Source: Tretioscincus oriximinensis
Taxonomy: Eukaryota; Chordata; Lepidosauria; Squamata; Gymnophthalmidae
Direction: 5' to 3'
Length of the DNA stretch: 64,000 bases
Assembly: GCA_022410635.1 (NCBI GenBank)
Contig: JAJVDF010000045.1
Coordinates: 3,388,261 to 3,452,260, forward strand
Each line of letters starts with the position of its first letter. Positions within the stretch are counted from its first letter, which is position 1. Under the pieces are notes generated by a model, which was not told the origin of the DNA, searched no databases, and saw only the letters and a list, made by a program, of their open reading frames with translations. This document shows positions 1 to 12,100 of the stretch, in pieces. The position numbers and the translations under genes were made by a program.

Positions 1-532
1 GTTTACCAGGAAACTCCCTTTATGCAGAGTGTCTTATTCAGCCTTGTCATTTTCTCTTTAGACATGGAGGAAAACTAAAATTCTAAAGGCATTCATTTAC
101 AGATGCTGGGTACTATAATATTGGTGGAATTTAATAGCTCTTGTTTTTGGTCACTGAAATTCTATGTTCTTTCATTCACTATTAAGAACATAAGAAGAGC
201 CATACTGGATTGGGCCACAGCCCATCTAGTCCAGCATTCTGTCTCATACAGAGGCAAACCAGATGCACCTGAGCAGTCCGAACAGAGGAAAGCAAAATAT
301 GCACTTGTTCATGATTCCCTGCAAATGGTATTTCAGGAGTCCTGCCTCTTTCTCCGTCCCGGAGGCAGCATCCAGACATCCATTCTAGTACCCATTTATA
401 CCCTTTGTGTCCATAAACCTGTCTAGTCCTGTCTTGAAGCTATCTACCACCACCTCTTCAGGAAGTAAATTCCACAGGCCGATGACCCTCTGGCTGAAAA
501 AATACTTTGTCTGTTCTCACTTCCCATCAGTT

Positions 533-1808
533 TCAAGGAGTGCCTTCTGGTCCTAGTATTGTGTGATTCACCCTATCCATTCCATGCATTATTTTGTACA
601 CTTCAATCAGATAACCTCTCAAACGTCGCCTTTCGAGGCTGAAGAGGCCCAGACGTTGCAGCCTGACTTCATAAGGGAGGTGCTTCAGACACTTGATCAT
701 TCTTGTTGTCATTTTCTGCACTTTCTCTAGTTCCACAATATCCCTCTTGAGATGTGGTGACCAGAACTGAACACAGGACTCCAAATGTGGCCTCAGCACA
801 GATTTATAAAGAGACAAAACAGCATTTGCTGACTTGTTTTCGATTACTTTCCTAATTATCCTCAACTTGGAATTTGCCTTTTTTGCTGCTGCTGCACCCT
901 GGATTGACATCTTTATTGAATTGTCCACCAACATCCCAATATCCTTTTCTTGCTCAATCACAGAAAGCTTGGATCCCATCAGGTGGTAGAGTAATTAGGG
1001 TTCTTGGCCCCAGTGTGCATGACTTTGCACTTGCTTAAATTGAAGTGCATTTGCCACTTTGATGTCCACTCTCCGATTTTCAATGGATCATCCTGGAGTG
1101 CCTTACAATCATTTTCACTACCGTGAACAGTTTCGTGTCATCAGCAAACCTGGCTACTTCACAATTTACCTCCAGATTGTTTATGAATATATTGAAAAGC
1201 AGGAGTCCCAGTACAGATCCCTGGGGTACCCCACTTTTTACCTCTTTCCACTCTGAGAACTGCACATTTTTACTACCCTCTGTTTTCTATGTTTTAGTCA
1301 GTTTCCAATCCAGGACAAAGTCTGCCCTCTTATACTGTACCATGAATGTGGGGCTTTTTAGGAGCCTTTGATGAGGGACTTTATCTAGATTTTCAGAAGG
1401 CTTTTGATAGGCAATATCAACTGGATCCCCTTTATCTACATGTTTGTTAGCACTCTCAAAGAATTCTAGCAAGTTAGAAAGGCATGATTTACCTTTGCAG
1501 AAGCAATGCTGAATTTCATTCAGTAATGCATGCTTCTCCATGTGTTTAGTAATTTTGTCCTTAATTATGGTTTCCAACAATTTACCTGGAACTGATGTTA
1601 AACTGATGGATCTATAATTTCTGGGATCATCCCGGGATCCCTTTTTGAAGATTGTTGTTACATTAGCTACCCTCCAATCTACTTGTACTGTGCCTGATCT
1701 TAAGAAAAGATTAAATATTTTGTTTAGAAGTTCAGCAATTTCATATTTGAGTTCTTTAAAANTTTTTGGATGAATACCATCTGGCCTTGGGGACTTATTA
1801 ATATTCAT
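533..1808 (-). pseudogene. CR1 reverse transcriptase, broken
   Basis: Three frame-shifted pieces. 1808-1287 includes NKSPRPDGIHPK and NYRSISLTSVPGKLLE. 1265-1080 includes [15 protein letters not shown] and the catalytic-type motif FADDTKLF. 979-533 is the thumb/C-terminal region ending in the LERRRLRGYLIEVYKIM block. The order fits CR1/jockey-clade ORF2. At least two frame breaks are present. Confidence 0.9.
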
Positions 1809-2237
1809 TTTTTTAAGGCTAGCAAGGACCTCCTCTCTATCCAGTTTAATTCCTCTGATGTTCTTCCTAAGAAGACTAAATCTGTTGCGAGTAAATACCT
1901 TCTGTATTCTTCAATGCAAACTGAAGCAAAAATTCATCTAACCTCTCTGCAATCTCCACGTCTTCCTTGATTATGCCCTTTTGTCTATTGCTATCTAGTG
2001 GTCTGACTGCTTTCCTCATAGGATTCTTGTATTGATGTATTTGAAAAAGTCCTTATTATTTCTTTTAATATTCTTTGCAATGTGCTCCTCAAAGTTTTTC
2101 TTTGCATCCCAGACTACCACATTGCATTTGGTTTGCCACAGTTTGTGCTCTCTTCTGTTTTCCTCATTAGGATAAGCCTTCCACTTTTTATATCAGTTTT
2201 TCTTCATTCTAATGACTTCTCTTACTTCAGTGGTAAG

Positions 2238-2917
2238 TCATATGGGTGTCTTCTTGGACTTGGCAGAACCCTTTCTTCTGTTGGGAATGCATTTTATTTG
2301 TGCTTTCAAAATTGTATTTGCAAACAATTTCCACACTTTTTGAAGGGACTGGGCTTTTCTCACTTTCTCTTTTAATTTTCTTTTTACCATTTTCCTCATT
2401 TTGGGAAAATTTCCTTTGTGAAAGTTGAAGGTTTCTGTGATAGTACTGCTTGGCAATTTTCTATCCATGTTCAAATTGAAAGTTATTGTATTGTGGTCAC
2501 TGTTTCCTATGGGATCAGTTACAGTTACATCTTGTATCAGGTCCTGTTCATTACTTAGGACTAAATCCAGGATTCCCTTGCCCTTGGTTGGTTCTAAAAC
2601 CACCTGCTCTAGGAAGCAATCAGTTAGCATGCCTAAGAATTTTATTTCTTTTTCATGAGTTGAACAAGAGTTTGCCCAATCATTGTGCGGATAGTTGAAG
2701 TCTCCCATTATTACTACCCTTCCTTTTTGAAAGCTTCAATGACCTCATGTTCCAAATGAGTATCACTTTCAGGAGTTTGGTTAGGAGGCTGGTAGCATAC
2801 TCTCAATATTAGACTTGTTTTCTGACCTGATAATATTATCCACAGAGATTCTGTGGATGGATCTGTTTTACCTGGAAATTCCAATTCATAGGATTCAATT
2901 TCTTCTTCAACGTACAA
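2238..2917 (-). pseudogene. CR1 AP-type endonuclease domain, broken
   Basis: 2917-2714 and 2708-2238 together carry the endonuclease motifs GDFNYPHNDW and GNSDHNTI (SDH contains the catalytic His). The break lies around 2710. It sits directly upstream, in element sense, of the reverse transcriptase. Confidence 0.88.
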
Positions 2918-3283
2918 GGCTACACCACTTTTCTATATAGTTTGTAACATGAGATTACTGTATCCCATTGGTTTTCTTCTGTTCACCAGGTTTCATTTAT
3001 GCCAATAATATCAACATTAAGCATTCCAACTCCTCTATTTTTGCTTGGAGGCTTCTGACATTTGCATGTAGGCATTTTTGTGCCCTTCTCCATGTGGGTT
3101 TGGCCCCGTATATTTGTGAGAAACCACAGTTTGCTCATTACAGTCTTTTACTTGAATACTACAACAGGTGTTCTCCCTCTGATACTATATTATCTGCATA
3201 ATTCAGTTCCTCAGCAGTTGCATTTACATTTAAACTATCATGAACCAGATGCTGCCCAGCTCCCATCAGCTATCCTCCAGATA

Positions 3284-3840
3284 TCAGTTTAAAAGCTGCT
3301 CTGCAACGTTTTTACTATTAAGTGCCAGCAGTCTGGTTCCATCTTGGTTTAAGTGCAACCCGTCCCTTTTGTACAGGTATGGCCTGTCCCAAAATGTCCC
3401 CCAGTTCCTGACAAATCTAAATCCTACTTCCTGATACCACAGACTCATCCATGCATTGAAGCTTCTAATCTCTGCTTGTCTAGCTGGTCCTGGGTGTGGA
3501 ACAGATAGCATTTCAGAAAATGCTACCTTGGAGTCCTGGATTTCAATCTTCTACCTAGCAACCTAAATTTGGCTTCCAGAACTCCCTGCCTGGCTCTCCC
3601 AATGTCGTTGGTACCAACATGTACCACAACACCTGGCTCCACCCCGGCACTGTCTATCAGCCTATCTAGATGTGGCATGGTGTCCGCAACCTTAACACCC
3701 GGCAGGCAAGTTACCATGCGGTGAGCACGCCCATCGCACACGCTCCTCTCTATATGCCTAACAATCAAATCGCCCAGTACAAGAAGCCCCCCTCCCACCA
3801 CATGTAGAGGACTGTCCTCGGTGCTAGAGGATACCGGCAC
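3284..3840 (-). pseudogene. CR1 ORF1 SGNH/GDSL esterase-like domain, catalytic Ser lost
   Basis: 3840-3523 includes LVLGDLIVRHI, where block I should read GDS, then VHVGTNDIGR as block III. 3511-3284 includes DGLHLNQDGT, the D-x-x-H block V. The nucleophile position is TTG (Leu), one C-to-T step at a CpG from TCG (Ser). CR1 ORF1 proteins are known to carry such esterases. Confidence 0.82.
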
Positions 3841-3955
3841 ATCTTCTAAGGAAGGGGCCCCACTGAGGGAAGCTGTCCCTCTTCCTCTCTGCCCGAGATC
3901 ACCATTCTCCGAGGCAGCTGGAGGGCTGCACTCCCAGGAGTGGGATGCTCCTACT

Positions 3956-4384
3956 TAGGGTTGCCATATTTTGGCAGCCCCAAACTGGGACAGGGTGGTG
4001 GTGCGTGCACACACACACGTTTGTGGTGAGACAGGCAGGAGCTGCACAAAATCTCCATTCTCCTGTGAAAAACTCAAGCATTTTTCCTCTGCTGGAGGTG
4101 AGTTGGCGCGCTCTGCCTGACAGCAGGTGCGAAACCCTGCCTTCAGCTGAGGATCAGCTACGGCATGCTCCGAGGTTCCTTCCAGGACCCTGGAAAGTGT
4201 TGCTCGGGCTGCAGTCATCAGCCCTGATGGCTCCTTTGACTTTAAAATCCTGGATTTTTACATTCCCTGATGCAGCATCGGGGAATGTAAAAATCCGGGA
4301 TTTTCTCTTAAAACCCAGAAGGAACTATATTTTAGTCCCCAAAGCCGAGATTGTCCCGTCTTCCTGGGACATATGGCAACCTTA
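3956..4384 (+). mobile_element. 429-bp non-autonomous hAT-like element (MITE) inserted in the CR1
   Basis: Terminal inverted repeats TAGGGTTGCCATAT and ATATGGCAACCTTA differ by one base. Perfect 8-bp target duplications CTCCTACT lie at 3948-3955 and 4385-4392; 8 bp is the hAT signature. There is no transposase. The interior has a strong hairpin at 4244-4304. It inserted after the CR1. Confidence 0.85.
4244..4304. repeat. internal hairpin of the hAT-like MITE
   Basis: Two arms of about 30 bp (4244-4273 and 4275-4304) are inverted copies around a GC-rich turn, with a few mismatches. Confidence 0.8.
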
Positions 4385-4394
4385 CTCCTACTAC

Positions 4395-4605
4395 ATCCCC
4401 GGAGGTCTCATCCTGATGCCTACTTCTGTCTCTCTGCTTTCTCCAGGTCAGCTACCTTGGCCTCAAGGGAAGAAACATGTTCCCTGAGAGCCAGGAGCTC
4501 CTTGCACTGAACACACGCTCATGACTTCTCACCGGCAGGTAGATAGTCATATATCTGACACTCAGTGCAAAACACTGGGAAGCCCCCTTCCCCTTGCTGG
4601 CTCTC
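4395..4605 (-). pseudogene. CR1 ORF1 N-terminal zinc-finger and coiled-coil remnant
   Basis: On the minus strand, FCTECQIYDYLPAGEK, a stop, then CVQCKELLALREHVSSLEAK. The C-x2-C...C-x2-C spacing followed by a Leu heptad run matches the PHD-like/leucine-zipper start of CR1 ORF1. In-frame TGA and TAG show decay. Confidence 0.65.
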
Positions 4606-4620
4606 TACCTTCATTCCTAG

Positions 4621-5040
4621 TATATTTTTTATTTTACTTTTATTACTATTGAAATTATCTTCTGTTTCAAGAACCTTTTGTTATGGTTACTATCAGATAT
4701 TTTTAGTAAAACTATTAAAATTATTCCTTTAGTATATGTTATGAATTGAATTTTCTTATGATATATTAAAATATTTAGGCTAGTTTTTTTTTTAAAAAAC
4801 CCTCTATCTATTTGATAAAATTAAAGTTGCATTTGTTTTTTTAATAAATAACAAAACTAGTATTTTTAAATTCTTAATTTTTAGTAATTTGTATAATGTT
4901 TATATCTGGCTTTATTTCGCAGGGGAAAAAACTCTGATTTTTAAACTGCTAAAAAATTCCTAAACTCCAAGCTTTCTCTCCTGGTGATTTTCTTCCCCTC
5001 TTTTTGGGGCTGGGAAGAGGAAGACATATTGTCCTATGTT
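4621..5040. other. AT-rich spacer, possibly CR1 5' untranslated region
   Basis: No ORF or repeat I can name. 4930-5010 is less AT-rich and may be the 5' leader of the antisense CR1. Confidence 0.4.
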
Positions 5041-5059
5041 AATATATAAAAAATGATTG

Positions 5060-5640
5060 GAATACTGGGGTAAATAGTGAGATAGCAAAGTTTGCTGATG
5101 GCATCAACCTGTTCAAGGTACTGAAAATTGGAAGTGATTGTAAAGCAGTGCAGAGAGTTTTCTTGAAGTTAGCTGAGTGAGCAACAAAGTGCCAAATGCA
5201 CTTCAGTTTAAGCAAGTGCAAAGATATGGACATTGGGGCAAAGAATTGTTATTCCTATTAGCTAATAGGAACTAAACTTTCTGTGACAGACCAGGAAAGA
5301 TGTTGATGGATAGTTCAATTAAGGTGTCAATCCAGTTTGCAGCAGCAATGGGGGGAAAAAGCAAATTCATTGTTAGGATTAATGAAAAATAAATTGGCAA
5401 GTGTTTTGACTCTTTACAAATCTGACACCACATTGAGAATACTGTGTGCAATTCTTGTCAACACATCACAAAAATGATATTGTGGAATTGGGGAAAATAC
5501 AAAGACAACACAAATGATCAAGGGGCTGGAACAACTCCTTTATGAAATTGGATAGCACATAGTTGCCATCATGACAGTCAGCACTTAATAGCAAAATAAA
5601 AGGGCAACCAGAGCTGTGATTAATAGGATTTTTAAATAAA
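5060..5640 (+). mobile_element. CR1 reverse transcriptase fragment, sense orientation
   Basis: The plus strand reads AKFADGINLFKVLKIGSDCK and LSKCKDMDIG, then matches the thumb region of the minus-strand copy at 533-979. Many stops. A second, older CR1 copy in opposite orientation. Confidence 0.75.
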
Positions 5641-6058
5641 AATTAGGGAATATCACAGAACTACATTTCCAGCAATGCTAAAAAATCATTTTTGTATACC
5701 AGCACCCTAACTCAGCCCCCTTAGTAGTACTCTTGCTTATTTATTTTTATTTATTTACAAGAACTATTTATATGAACTAAACTCTTACCAAGAGTATGAA
5801 TAGTTCATGCCCACTGCTCAGGTAATATTTGTATTGCATGTGTACAAGCATAGTTATAAATTTCATAGTTTTATTTCATCCACTCCTATATTCTTCCATT
5901 GTGGAATACACAGAGATTATTCAAAGTGGAAGACAGGGGGCTTTTCATGAAGTCTGAATCTATATTTTCCTACAAAGCATGTATTTTCATTTGAAGTTTG
6001 AAGATACATATTTTCTGTGAGAAAATATTCTGGCTGATGCTATTGCTTTTGGATTCAG
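5641..6058. other. intron sequence upstream of OTOG exon 1
   Basis: AT-rich, with no recognised repeat or coding segment before the acceptor at 6058. Confidence 0.6.
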
Positions 6059-6175
6059 TGTGTTGACAGCTCTGACATTCGTCATCCATGCATTTTAAAT
6101 CCACTCAGAGAACCATTTGCCAAGAAAGAATGTGGAATACTGTTAAGTGAGATATTTGAATCTTGTCATCCAGTG
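6059..6175 (+). CDS. OTOG: OTOG exon 1 in window (C8 domain, first half)
   Basis: Acceptor ttcag and donor gtgagt flank 39 codons. The product includes [15 protein letters not shown] and ends in FESCHPV. This is the start of the C8 domain after the third vWD domain. It ends in phase 0 and joins the next exon as HPV-VDV. The preceding exon is upstream of the window, so the left boundary rests only on the acceptor. Confidence 0.9.
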
Positions 6176-9100
6176 GTGAGTAGCAATTAAATGTTAATGT
6201 GCCATGCAAATTAACAGAACATGAATTATAGTTTTGCTTTGCCATTGTGAAACTCTTACAGTGAATTCTTCCTCTGAAATGTTGCTCTGAACATTCTCTT
6301 CAGTTATTTTAATCTAGTATCATCCCTGTGATCCTTTAGTGTCTATGTAGAAAATTTTTTACACCTTGATTTCCCAACTTGTGAAAAAAAAGTTTTTATA
6401 TTTGCATATTAGCCATTAAAATAATATACAGTTTTTTAAATGATAATATATGCTATTTAATATTGCATGATTAAATAATATACTGCACAACTCTAATATT
6501 ATACATATGTATACTTCTATCTGCACTTCACCATTGATTTCTGTTGTGGCTTTAACTAGTTTCTATGAATTGCTGGAAATATTCTTTGTTTCTTCTTTTC
6601 TCTGTGCTGTTCTGGATTCTTGATATTTCTTTATCCATGTTGCTTCTGCTTTTATCAAAATACTGAGGGGACAGAATATGCACTTGGTATTTTAAATGTA
6701 TAATATCCTCTGTCAGCTACCACAAGAGCTGGGGCTGGTATCCAGTTGAGGTCCTGACTGTACACCTTCTAAAAAAGCTAATCACAGTAAGTAGCCAATG
6801 CTCTTTTTCTTTTAGGGCAATGGTGATTTGCCTTTTGATAATGGCCTCTATAGTCCAATTGTTCTAAAACTTCCATTCTTGGTTACTAGTTTCAGAAAAA
6901 GTAAGCAATAAGCAAGTGATTAACAATATGTTACAATAACATTTCATTTCTTTAGGTCGATGTCACCTGGTTTTATTCGAACTGTTTGACAGATACATGT
7001 GGTTGCAATCAAGGAGGGGATTGTGAATGTTTCTGTACGAGTGTTTCAGCTTATGCCCATCAGTGTTGCCAACAAGGAATTATAATAGACTGGAGATCCC
7101 CTAGACTATGTCGTAAGTATAATAAACACTAAGAATGTTANGTTCCTGGTTCACATCGTTAGTTGCCTTTAGTGAATTCTTGTTTAAGTATATAAGAAAA
7201 ATAAGAACTTCTGTAGACCATTTCCAGAGTGCATGCCCTAATAAGTAGCAATGAGCAATCTTGGATGGGGTCTTCTGCTTGTTTCCCTAAGAGGAAGCTG
7301 CAGTCAATGCAGAATGCATGTCTGTATACATCTGTCTGGACTGGAAACTAAAGCCATTTATGAGTGCAACTCATACACCTATTACTGATCTACATGCTAA
7401 AAAACAAGATAGGCCAAAAATATGATTTCTGCTTCACAGCAGGTTTTATCTTAAGGCTAGCTGATGGAGATTGCAAGCAGAGCATGGCATATATTCATTT
7501 TCTCCTGGTGGGGCTTCCGAAGCAGATGTTAGTCACTTCGATACTAGACGGGCTAAAGGTTCTGATCTAGCGTGCTGGCTTTTTAAACATTTTTGAGATA
7601 ATTATTCCCAAAATTCAGCTCATATTTGCAAAAGTAAATATCTCCCCTTTTGAAACATACAGTTTTTATATATAGATAGATTTAAATTCTGTTACTGTTA
7701 TTAGTACAAGCTNGGGCTTAGTGTTTCAAAAGGGCAGCACATTTTATTCTTATCCACTAGAGGTCATAAAAGGACTAGCAAAACAGTACTGCATGTGGCT
7801 TTCGAATAAAAACATTATTAATTTTGGTTCTAAATAAATTTGGAATTTGTTTCTGTAAAATGTGCATAAGTATCAGAAACATACTGTTCAATTCTTGTTT
7901 TTCTTTTCTTTAGCTTATGATTGTGAATATATCAATAAAGGTAAGTGANCAATACAACCTAATCACTTTGAAGAAACTGAGATTCTTTTGGACCAGTGTA
8001 TGTTGCTGTCTAAAAATAGTAGCAACCCCAACATAACCCTGGAACCCCTGTGGTCATTAAATTCAACCATTTTCCATCTGCTGCTTAATTGCATCAAGCA
8101 GAAAATGACCACTATCAGGATATGCTGTCTAACCAANACTCACTTGAAAACCTGGGGTTTTTTCTAGACATGCTTAGTATTTTCCAATGCGACCACATGA
8201 TGTCATGTGACTCAGAGCTGCCAGTTATTGAACTGCAGAACAAAATGCTTATGTGCAAAGTGTACCTGAAGGAAAGATCATCTTATCTGTACTTTTCAGA
8301 AGGACCACATGAGGGAGCTAATTTGTAAGTTATAATTGTTAGCATGTCAGGCTTTCCCTGTAAAAACTCCCCCTATCCATGTCCTATACTGGAGGCAAAC
8401 GCAGCTTCATAAAGCTTGTTACAAGCCACTCTAGGGCCTATCTTTCTAGATCAGACACTTCTTTAATTTCTAATTAAGGTTACTGAGTCCATTAAAGCCT
8501 TTATTCGATATTTCATCAAAAAACTATTTTTGTTATCCATACTTTTCCAGCTCTCCTATGTTACTCAGCAAAAGTAAATATCTAGCTATCTTTTACATAG
8601 ACACTAGATCAATTTTATTGGCCTTTCTCTGTATAATATTTTTTCAACACTTTTTGATTCAAAGCAGGAAAAGTATGACTAAGAATTGAAAGTGAATTGA
8701 AATTGGCTGGTGAAATGGAAATCTTGATGTGGTGAAAAAGGTTTAACACTTTTTGCTTTGTTTTGCCTTTTTTCTAACAATTAAAGAAAGATTTCTCTGT
8801 AAACTAATTTCTTACTCTTACTGGTACTAATCCCAGTACTCCACATTTGTCTTGTTCTTTTCCCAAACTGCGTTTCAGCCCACTTCAGCAATAGAAAAAC
8901 ACAGCAGCGAAGTTATTACTTGTCCTAAAACTTGAGATGTGTATTCTGTGTTAGAGATGTAAAAAGAAAATTGCTTGTCACTTTGCTGATACGTTTTCTC
9001 TCTCTCTGAAAGTGGGGTAAAGCTAGTTTAAAACATAGATGTGACCAAGGCCTATGTGTCATATCTATGTTTGAGAAAGAAAGCTAAGATTCTGTGCCAC

Positions 9101-12100
9101 GGTTTTCCCGGATGAGTTTTGGAGAAACACAGGAAGCGGCAAAAAAATCCAAGCATCTCCCAGATAAAATTTTGCCTTTAGCTGTTTTGCATGACTGGGA
9201 ATGTGCGTAATATACAAGAAGGGTGGTGATGTATGAGAATAATTGTATATTGAATTCTGCTTAATTGAAACATTACCAATGAACTGCATTCTTTGCTTGG
9301 TTAATCTGACTCTAATCTATCATTTCACCTACTTTTTTGCAACCTCACAATATGAAGGGCCCTTGGTGATAAACTCTTTCCTACACCTGATTTAAAAATC
9401 CCATTTGCTTGTTATAGAAAAGATTAATACTAAGTATCCATTCTTCCCCCTGATATAAAGAAAAGAATTAACAGCTAATAATTTAGTATTAACTTATTTT
9501 TATCACTCCTTTTCTATAGTGAGTGTAGGGTAATGGCAGTATCTGCACCATAAACGAAGGCGAGGAACTATTAAAGGAACTAGGAATGTTTAGTCTGCAA
9601 AAGAGAAGACTGAGAGGACACCTGATAGATGTCTACAAATATCTGAAGGGCTGTCATAGAGCAGAGGGATCAACTTTGTTCTCATTGGCACATGGAAGGA
9701 CTAGAAACAATGGGATGAAGTTTCATGGGATGAAACTGTAAAGAAGTGGATTTAGATTACCATAGATAACAGAAAAAAACTTTCTGACAATAAGGGTGAT
9801 AAACTAGTGGAAGAGTTTGCCATAGAAAGTGGTGAATTCTTCTTTGCTGGAAGTCTTTAAACAGAGGCTGGGCAGCTATTTGTCTGGGATGGTTAAGTGA
9901 ATCCTGCATTGAGCATTGGGTTGGACCTGATGACCCTGAAGGACCCTTCCAATTCCATGGATCCTTGAATATTGCAGCAATAGCATTGTGTTTGCACAGC
10001 TGCTGTCATTTCTGCTTTTTGGTTCAGTGTTTCCATCCTGGAAGTAGCCTCAGAGACCAGCCATTTTCTTGTACTTGCTGGTAAAGAGGAAATCCAGATA
10101 AGACTTTGAAGTAGAATGACCAAATTTTCTGAGACCAAAACCGGGGTAATTAATATTCATGCTAATTTGCATATTCATAAATATGCAAATTACCCATCAA
10201 CATGCATTCCCTTCCAAAATTCCTGCCCGAGAAATTGNTGAAGCATGTGAGAATTTTTTAAAGTGTGTGAGAATTTTTAAACTGAGAATTTTTGGTGTAT
10301 ATCAGAATTTTTTATTTTTTTTTAAAGAGGGGAAGGTGCCTTCAGAAGCTGGCCCCAGTTGCCAGAACACCCTAGTGGTGGTGCAGTGATTTNTTTTTTN
10401 AAAAATTAATTTTTTTTAAGTGTGCAAGAACGTTTTGCAGTGTGTGAGAATTATTTTTTACTGAGGGGAGGGTGCCTTCAGGAACTGGCCTCAGATGCCA
10501 GACCCCCCTAGTGGTGAATTTTTTTAAAAAAAATAATATTTTTTATTCAAAAACAATTTTTTAANTTTTTTTTCCTCAGCAAAAATTGGAGAAATGGTGC
10601 CCACCCCCAGGGACCCCAAAACTGGGTTCCCCTCCCCCCCCCAAAAAGGGGGCATCTGGTCAGCCTACTTTGAAATATATTGCACAATGCTATCAACAGT
10701 CTCTATAGGCTAATGTATGCTCCAATTACACCAGGACCCAGGATCATATATATTCTGCATCATAGGAAGACTTTTCAGTGACCAGGCATTGCAAGTGCAC
10801 CTCTGGTGTAGTTCCATTGTGAACTTAAAGTCGTTAGTTCAAAGCCAAAAGCTGCAATAATACAATTTTCACTTGTTCTATTTATGTTGTTGTCTACAAA
10901 ATTTACACATAGGATTTGCAGCTTTCTCCTTATACAATAGTTTAGTGTGAGACTGGTGTGGTGGTTGGAGTGGGAGTGTTTTCTGGTAGTCTCCCCATTC
11001 AATTCCACACTCCTCCATGAAGTTAGCTGAGGGACCTTGACTCAGTAACAGTACTTTAGAACTCTCTCAGCCCCGCCTACTTCACATGGTACCTGTTGTG
11101 AAAAATGCAACAAAAGCTATGTATGCCATCTTTCAGTAAAAAGAGTGTTATAAATTATTATATAAATTATTGGAAGAGTCCATTTAGGCTGTTTTATTTA
11201 TAACATTTTAAATGTTATCCTTCAATGAAAGGTACTAGGGCAGTTCACAATACATTTTTTTGCTAATTTCTAATGAATTTAAATTCCACGCACTCTGGCA
11301 GAACTATATTTTATGTCATACTACTCTTGTGATAGGTTTTCCTCTCATATTTGCAGAGTGGCTATTTTTCTGGGTTTCGGGAATTCTGTTTGCACCTATT
11401 TTTTAATCAAAATGATTCCAGAATAAATCTTGTTTTCTCCATATTTCATTTTAATTTTAATTTTGGCTGTTTTTATTTTTTGCACCCCACTTTGAATTTT
11501 AACATGAAGGAATATTTAAATATTTAAAATATTTAAAAAAATCGTAATATTGAAGTGAAACCTAATCAATGACAAACAAGCAACTTCATTATGGCTACAC
11601 TATTGACATATATTCAGTTTCTGATCAAAGTCCAAGAATCTTTTTCTTCCTAGACTTTTACCATGTCATGTTACATTCTACATTTGACACTTTTGTTGCA
11701 TGTGTATTTNATAATGTTTCTGCTGAACGTCATTCTGTTTATTTAGACCAACTCTCTCAAGATCAATTTGGATTATAATTCTACAGGATAATTGTTACTT
11801 CCTATTGTCCAATGCATTAATAAATATAGTGAAAAGTACTTGGATTATACTATACAATTGGATACCTGTGAATATATTTCATAGTTAAAAAGGGGACGAA
11901 CTCATAGAATGGACATGAATTTCTTAAATTTACACAGCCAAATTGATTTGTAAATTAAATAACTTTCTCACAAGAAGGGGAATTTGACCTCAAAGAAAGC
12001 TAATTCTGTAGGAGAGAGTATGTGGAAAGAACATGAGGAATGTGGATTATGAAGAAAATGACAGATATATACAGTATACATAAGCCACTTCCCTTTTAAT

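Larger units (their letters stand above)
185..4620 (-). mobile_element. CR1-type LINE, nearly full length, antisense to OTOG
   Basis: On the minus strand, 5' to 3', it holds a zinc-finger/coiled-coil start (about 4600-4395), a SGNH esterase-like ORF1 (3840-3284), an endonuclease (2917-2238), a reverse transcriptase (1808-533) and a 3' end at about 185 matching other scraps in this window. Frameshifts and stops split every ORF, so it is inactive. A MITE interrupts it at 3956-4384. The 5' limit is uncertain and may reach 5010. Confidence 0.88.
10112..10667 (+). mobile_element. 556-bp hAT-like non-autonomous element with internal duplication
   Basis: Ends TAGAATGACCA and TGGTCAGCCTA are imperfect inverted repeats. 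Flanks CTTTGAAG (10104-10111) and CTTTGAAA (10668-10675) form an 8-bp target duplication with one mismatch. No transposase. It holds a palindrome near 10171 and a duplicated unit at 10326-10380 and 10463-10516. Confidence 0.72.

Noticed and set aside
1..184. Possible upstream OTOG exon after ctttag at 61
   Set aside because: The following sequence has an early stop in the natural frames and no otogelin motif.
3945..4487. 180-codon plus-strand ORF
   Set aside because: It spans a MITE and both flanks of an antisense CR1. It has no domain and is a shadow frame.
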